In this document: in pieces, positions 60,949 to 64,000 of the stretch
Layout of the letters: every line of letters starts with the position of its first letter
How positions within the stretch are numbered: the stretch's first letter is position 1
Made by a program: the position numbers and the translations under genes
DNA from: Nocardiopsis kunsanensis DSM 44524
Lineage (GTDB): Bacteria > Actinomycetota > Actinomycetes > Streptosporangiales > Streptosporangiaceae
NCBI RefSeq assembly: GCF_000340965.1
Contig: NZ_ANAY01000011.1
Span: 186,001 to 250,000 of the forward strand
Length of the DNA: 64,000 bases
Reading direction: 5' to 3'
Notes under the pieces: model-generated
Database searches by the model: none
What the model saw: the letters and a program-made list of their open reading frames with translations, nothing else
What the model was told of the DNA's origin: nothing

Positions 60949-61835
60949 CGCTCAGCCATGTGAAGGACTGGGCCTCAGCGCAGGTGCACGGTGCAAGGTC
61001 TGCCCCGCCACAAGAAACCCAGACGCTCCACCACACAAGGGGCCGAGCCCCAGCGCAGATGCACGGTGCAAGACCTCCCCCCGCCACAAGAAACCCAGAC
61101 GCTCCACCATATGAAGGGCTCGGCCCCAGCGCAGGTGCACGGTGCAGGCTCTCCCCTCCCCCACGGGAGACAGGTCCGCTCAGCCACAGTCATCGCGGGG
61201 TGCGCGCCCCCGGTGCCACAGAAACCCCGGAGCCCACCAGCCATGTGGGCACAGAAGCGCGTGAGCCCGCACCGTGTCTTTGGGCTCAACCGGGGGAAGG
61301 CCCCTCCCCCCAAGGAAAGGGAAGAGACAGAAACAGGCCCCCGCCCCAGGGGGTGTCCGCGCTCAACCACACGAAGAGCCGAGCCCCAGCGCACCTGCAC
61401 GGTGCAAGGTCTCCCTCCCTTCAGACTCTTCTTCTTTTTTCAGGGTGTGTTCGTGGTTTTACGTCTGCGGCCCCGTGCCCCGCTCCTGGGGCCGGGCCTT
61501 GTCTGTGGCCGGGGTCCACACCCCCTGACGCGCGGCTCTGTACGCGCCTTCTCCCCCTCCTGCGGGGAGGGGCCTTGCCCCGGCCGAGCTCAAGGGCAAG
61601 GCGCGGGCTCACGCGTCCCCCGTGCGTTGGGGGTCGAGGGGCTCCGGGCGTCCAGAGACCGCGTAAGGACGGCTCGGGAGACCACCGCGCGGAACGCGCA
61701 TGGGGGCCTTCGGCCAAAGGGGCGACGCACCGCGCGAAGACTGTGGCCGAGCAAACCTGTCTCCTGCGGGGAGGGGAGACCCTGCGCCGTGCACGTGCTC
61801 TGGGGCTGGGCCCTTTGTGTGGCTGAGCGGGCCTG
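60949..61835. repeat. Cluster of ~75-bp structured repeats, direct and inverted
   Basis: Units begin at 60949, 61024, 61100, 61177 (diverged, shorter) and 61360 on the + strand. A further copy of the third and fourth units together runs in inverted orientation from about 61835 down to 61700. A typical unit starts CGCTC-A/C-CCA, has AAGGGGCCGAGCCCCAGCGC, then the palindromic core TGCACGGTGCA, and ends CACAAGAAACCCAGA. Small hairpins are kept (GGGGC-CGA-GCCCC in one unit, GGGC-TCG-GCCC in the next). Open frames across the region are repeats read in different frames and do not look like proteins. A pyrimidine tract CTTCTTCTTTTTTC lies at 61427-61440. Nature unknown. Confidence 0.8.
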
Positions 61836-61925
61836 GTCCCTGTGGGTGAGGGGAGAGCACGAGTGAGGGGCCCGGGTGTGGCGAACCCCGAGCCCCTCGA
61901 CCGGACGAATGAGAACCGGTGACCC

Positions 61926-63851
61926 TCAGTCCCCTCCTTCGCCCTCCTCAGCACTCGAAGAGCTCTGCTCGCCGAGTGTCACCCGGACCTCTTCTTCATC
62001 ACCGTTGCCCCCGCGCAGGACCCCGAGGGAGATCTCGTCGCCGGCCTGGCTCGAGCGGATCTCCGCGATGAGTTGGTCGGGTGAGCTGACTTCCCGGTCC
62101 TCCACGGCGACCACCACGTCGCCGGGCTCCAGGCCGGCCTCATCGGCGGCGCCACCGTCGCTGACCTCGACGATCTGCGCACCACCCGCGAGGTTTCCGG
62201 TGATGGTCGCCTCGATCGCGGGATAGCTGGCGCTGCCGTCCTCGATGAGCTGCTCGGCGATGGGCTGCACCTGGTTGATCGGGATCGCGAAACCGAGCCC
62301 GACCGAGCCGCTCTCCTGTGAGACCCCGGCGATCGCGGTGTTGATACCGACGACCTCTCCGGCCATGTTCACCAGCGGTCCCCCGGAGTTGCCGGGGTTG
62401 ATCGCCGCGTCGGTCTGGATCGCGTTGATCACCGTCGAAGTCTGGGTGTTCTGGCTCTCGGACGCCCCGGTGTTGACGGGCCGGTCGAGCGCACTCACGA
62501 TGCCGGTGGTCACCGTGCCGGAGAGCCCGAGGGGCGAACCGATCGCGATGACCTCGCCGCCGACGCCGACCTGGTCGGAGTCGCCGAGCTGCGCGGGGGT
62601 GAGACCGCTCTGCCCCTCGGCCTGGATCACGGCGATGTCGGAGACCGGGTCCGAACCGAGCACCTCGGCACGGGCAGCGGAACCGTCGTTGAACAGCACC
62701 TCGAGCTGGTCGTTCTCGGCGGCCTGCACCACGTGGGAGTTGGTGAGGATCTGTCCGTCGGAGGAGATGACGACGCCACTGCCTCCGCCGCCGGAGGCCT
62801 GGATGGAGACCACGCTCGGCAGGACCTGCTCGGCAACGTCACCGACCTCCCCCTCGGTGGCCGTGGATTCGCCTTCCTGGTTCAGCGAGCTCACCGGGGA
62901 CCCCAACCCGCCGGAGAACAGGAACGCGCTCCCCACAGCGACGACCGATCCGACGACGAGGCTGGTGATCAGGGCGGTGATCGCCGCGACGGTGATCACA
63001 CGGCCGGTGCGCTTGTGCGGCCCCTGGTACGGGTGCCCCTGCGGATGGCCCGGCCCGTAGGGCGGCATACCTCCGGGCGGTTGCCCCTGGCCGCTCATCC
63101 CGAAGGAGGCCGTCTCACCGGGCACGCCCTGCCCCCCGGGCGGCGGGGTGTGGCCCGCGTAACCGCCCGCGAAACCACCGCGGTAGGCGGCGTAGGCGTC
63201 CTCGGGCCGGCTGAACGAACTGGTGTCCCCGGGCCCGGACGGCGATTGCCATCCGGACGCACCGGCGCCTCCGTGTCCGGACGGCGATTGCCATCCGGAC
63301 GCACCGCTGAACGGGCCTCCCGCCCCCGCAGGGGGCCCGCTCTGCTGCCCCGCGTGCGAGGCGAACCCGGGATGCTCCTCGCCGCCGGAACCGGCAGCCC
63401 ACCTGGGTGGCTGCTGCCACGGTGCGGAATCACCGGGGGTGGTGGGGATCCCGGGCGGGACGGGCGCGCCGGAAGCCCCTGCTCCACCGGGCGCAGCGGA
63501 ACCGCCGGGCGGCGTGCCCGGGGCGGACCCGCTGAGCTCCCCCTCGGACTCGCCCTCGAAGAGCTCGTCCTCGAAGGAGCGCGACGCCTCGTCGGAGCCG
63601 CCCCCGCGGACTCCGGTGGCGCCGCCGTCGTCGGAGCGCGGTTCGTCCGCGCTCTGCCCAGCCCGTTCGTCCTGTTCGGGCCCCTGAGGCTGTTGAGGGT
63701 TGTGCTCGTCGACCCGTCCGGACCCGTCCCGGGGCTCCTGTTCGCTTCCCCCTTGAACGGAGGGCTCGGACGGACGCTGCTCAGGGCCCTCGTCCCCGGC
63801 CGCCTCGCCGGGCTCGTTGCCCTCGTGGGGTTCGTTGGGACTCAAACTCAT
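61926..63851 (-). CDS. HtrA/DegP-like membrane serine protease with PDZ domain
   Basis: 641 residues. The first ~280 are disordered and cytoplasmic (Glu-, Gly- and Pro-rich). One membrane helix spans about 284-312 after the basic KRTGR. A trypsin-like domain follows with His373 (LTNSHVV), Asp405 (DPVSDIAVI) and Ser489 (NPGNSGGPL), then one PDZ domain (about 540-630). Acts outside the membrane in protein quality control. ATG 63851. It resembles mycobacterial PepD/HtrA proteins, which are linked to MprAB, and here too the MprAB-like pair is next door, converging. TSSF and TASF motifs lie in the cytoplasmic tail. Confidence 0.93.
   Translation of the reverse strand: MSLSPNEPHEGNEPGEAAGDEGPEQRPSEPSVQGGSEQEPRDGSGRVDEHNPQQPQGPEQDERAGQSADEPRSDDGGATGVRGGGSDEASRSFEDELFEGESEGELSGSAPGTPPGGSAAPGGAGASGAPVPPGIPTTPGDSAPWQQPPRWAAGSGGEEHPGFASHAGQQSGPPAGAGGPFSGASGWQSPSGHGGAGASGWQSPSGPGDTSSFSRPEDAYAAYRGGFAGGYAGHTPPPGGQGVPGETASFGMSGQGQPPGGMPPYGPGHPQGHPYQGPHKRTGRVITVAAITALITSLVVGSVVAVGSAFLFSGGLGSPVSSLNQEGESTATEGEVGDVAEQVLPSVVSIQASGGGGSGVVISSDGQILTNSHVVQAAENDQLEVLFNDGSAARAEVLGSDPVSDIAVIQAEGQSGLTPAQLGDSDQVGVGGEVIAIGSPLGLSGTVTTGIVSALDRPVNTGASESQNTQTSTVINAIQTDAAINPGNSGGPLVNMAGEVVGINTAIAGVSQESGSVGLGFAIPINQVQPIAEQLIEDGSASYPAIEATITGNLAGGAQIVEVSDGGAADEAGLEPGDVVVAVEDREVSSPDQLIAEIRSSQAGDEISLGVLRGGNGDEEEVRVTLGEQSSSSAEEGEGGD
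63235..63306 (-). repeat. 30-bp direct repeat in the protease gene
   Basis: The 30 bases at 63235-63264 are repeated exactly at 63277-63306. They encode GASGWQSPSG twice in the disordered N-terminal part. Exact identity indicates a recent duplication. Confidence 0.9.
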
Positions 63852-64000
63852 CCTCCGACTGGCCGGACGGTGTCTACTGGTGTTGGTCGATGTCGGGAAC
63901 CATCATGCTCCGGGTGGGTTAGAACCGGGTGAGAGGCCGATACAGCGGGGTTTCGAGTCTGCTCCGATCTCCGCGGCCCCGCCGCCGACCGGGCCCACCC
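63852..64000 (-). other. Upstream region of the protease gene, cut by the window
   Basis: 149 bases holding the operator at 63915-63933. No gene start is visible before the window ends. Confidence 0.5.
63915..63933 (-). promoter_or_regulatory. Tandem direct-repeat operator upstream of the protease gene
   Basis: On the - strand CTCACCCG-GTT-CTAACCCA, 64 bases before the ATG. With its flank it shares the exact 15-base string CGGCCTCTCACCCGG with the promoter of the response regulator gene (58726-58740). Confidence 0.6.

Noticed and set aside
60949-61435. Possible CRISPR array
   Set aside because: The ~75-bp units are similar along their whole length and abut one another; there are no short constant repeats with unique spacers and no cas genes.
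60960-61866. Open frames of 288-291 codons on the + strand and others on the - strand across the repeat cluster
   Set aside because: The repeats are read in different frames in successive units, codon usage lacks the third-position GC pattern of real genes here, and no start is supported.

Overview
The window is chromosomal DNA of a high-GC actinomycete. Ribosomal protein and RNA polymerase sequences are of Streptomyces/Streptosporangiales type. The very GC-rich third codon positions, the frequent GTG starts, the absence of rpsD next to rpoA, and a betaine-type methyltransferase typical of halotolerant actinomycetes together suggest a member of the Nocardiopsis group. The genus is an inference; the phylum is secure.

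Bases 1-36,000 are the core information-processing region, nearly all on the + strand: the end of rpoC; a large disordered membrane protein; the str operon (rpsL, rpsG, fusA, tuf); the fused S10-spc clusters (rpsJ to rplO); secY-adk-map; a DUF1707 protein; the alpha cluster (infA, rpmJ, rpsM, rpsK, rpoA, rplQ); truA; a Pro/Gly-rich membrane protein on the - strand; rplM-rpsI; glmM; and a ROK sugar kinase. Hairpins mark the ancestral operon boundaries (after rpoC, rpsQ, rplO, rplQ and rpsI), and near-consensus TTGACC promoters precede rpsL and rplM.

Bases 36,000-58,700 are accessory. They hold an SDR/enoyl-CoA hydratase pair followed by an IS200/IS605 remnant that touches the hydratase stop codon; an OafA-like acyltransferase with a C-terminal SGNH domain; a CDP-alcohol phosphatidyltransferase; a five-gene - strand operon (DUF4178, DUF2617, lipoprotein, DUF350, membrane-anchored spermidine synthase-like enzyme); a mercaptopyruvate sulfurtransferase followed by small membrane proteins; bifunctional NAD(P)HX repair enzyme; a Nudix hydrolase; a PrsW-type membrane protease; a sarcosine/dimethylglycine methyltransferase; a cytoplasmic molybdenum S-/N-oxide reductase; and a CitE-type lyase.

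Bases 58,700-64,000 hold an MprAB-like two-component system and a convergent HtrA/PepD-like protease. Both promoters carry the same 19-bp tandem direct-repeat operator (8+3+8), which predicts that the regulator controls itself and the protease. The roughly 1 kb between the kinase and the protease contains no credible gene. It contains at least five copies of a ~75-bp structured repeat, one of them inverted; this is the least explained DNA in the window.
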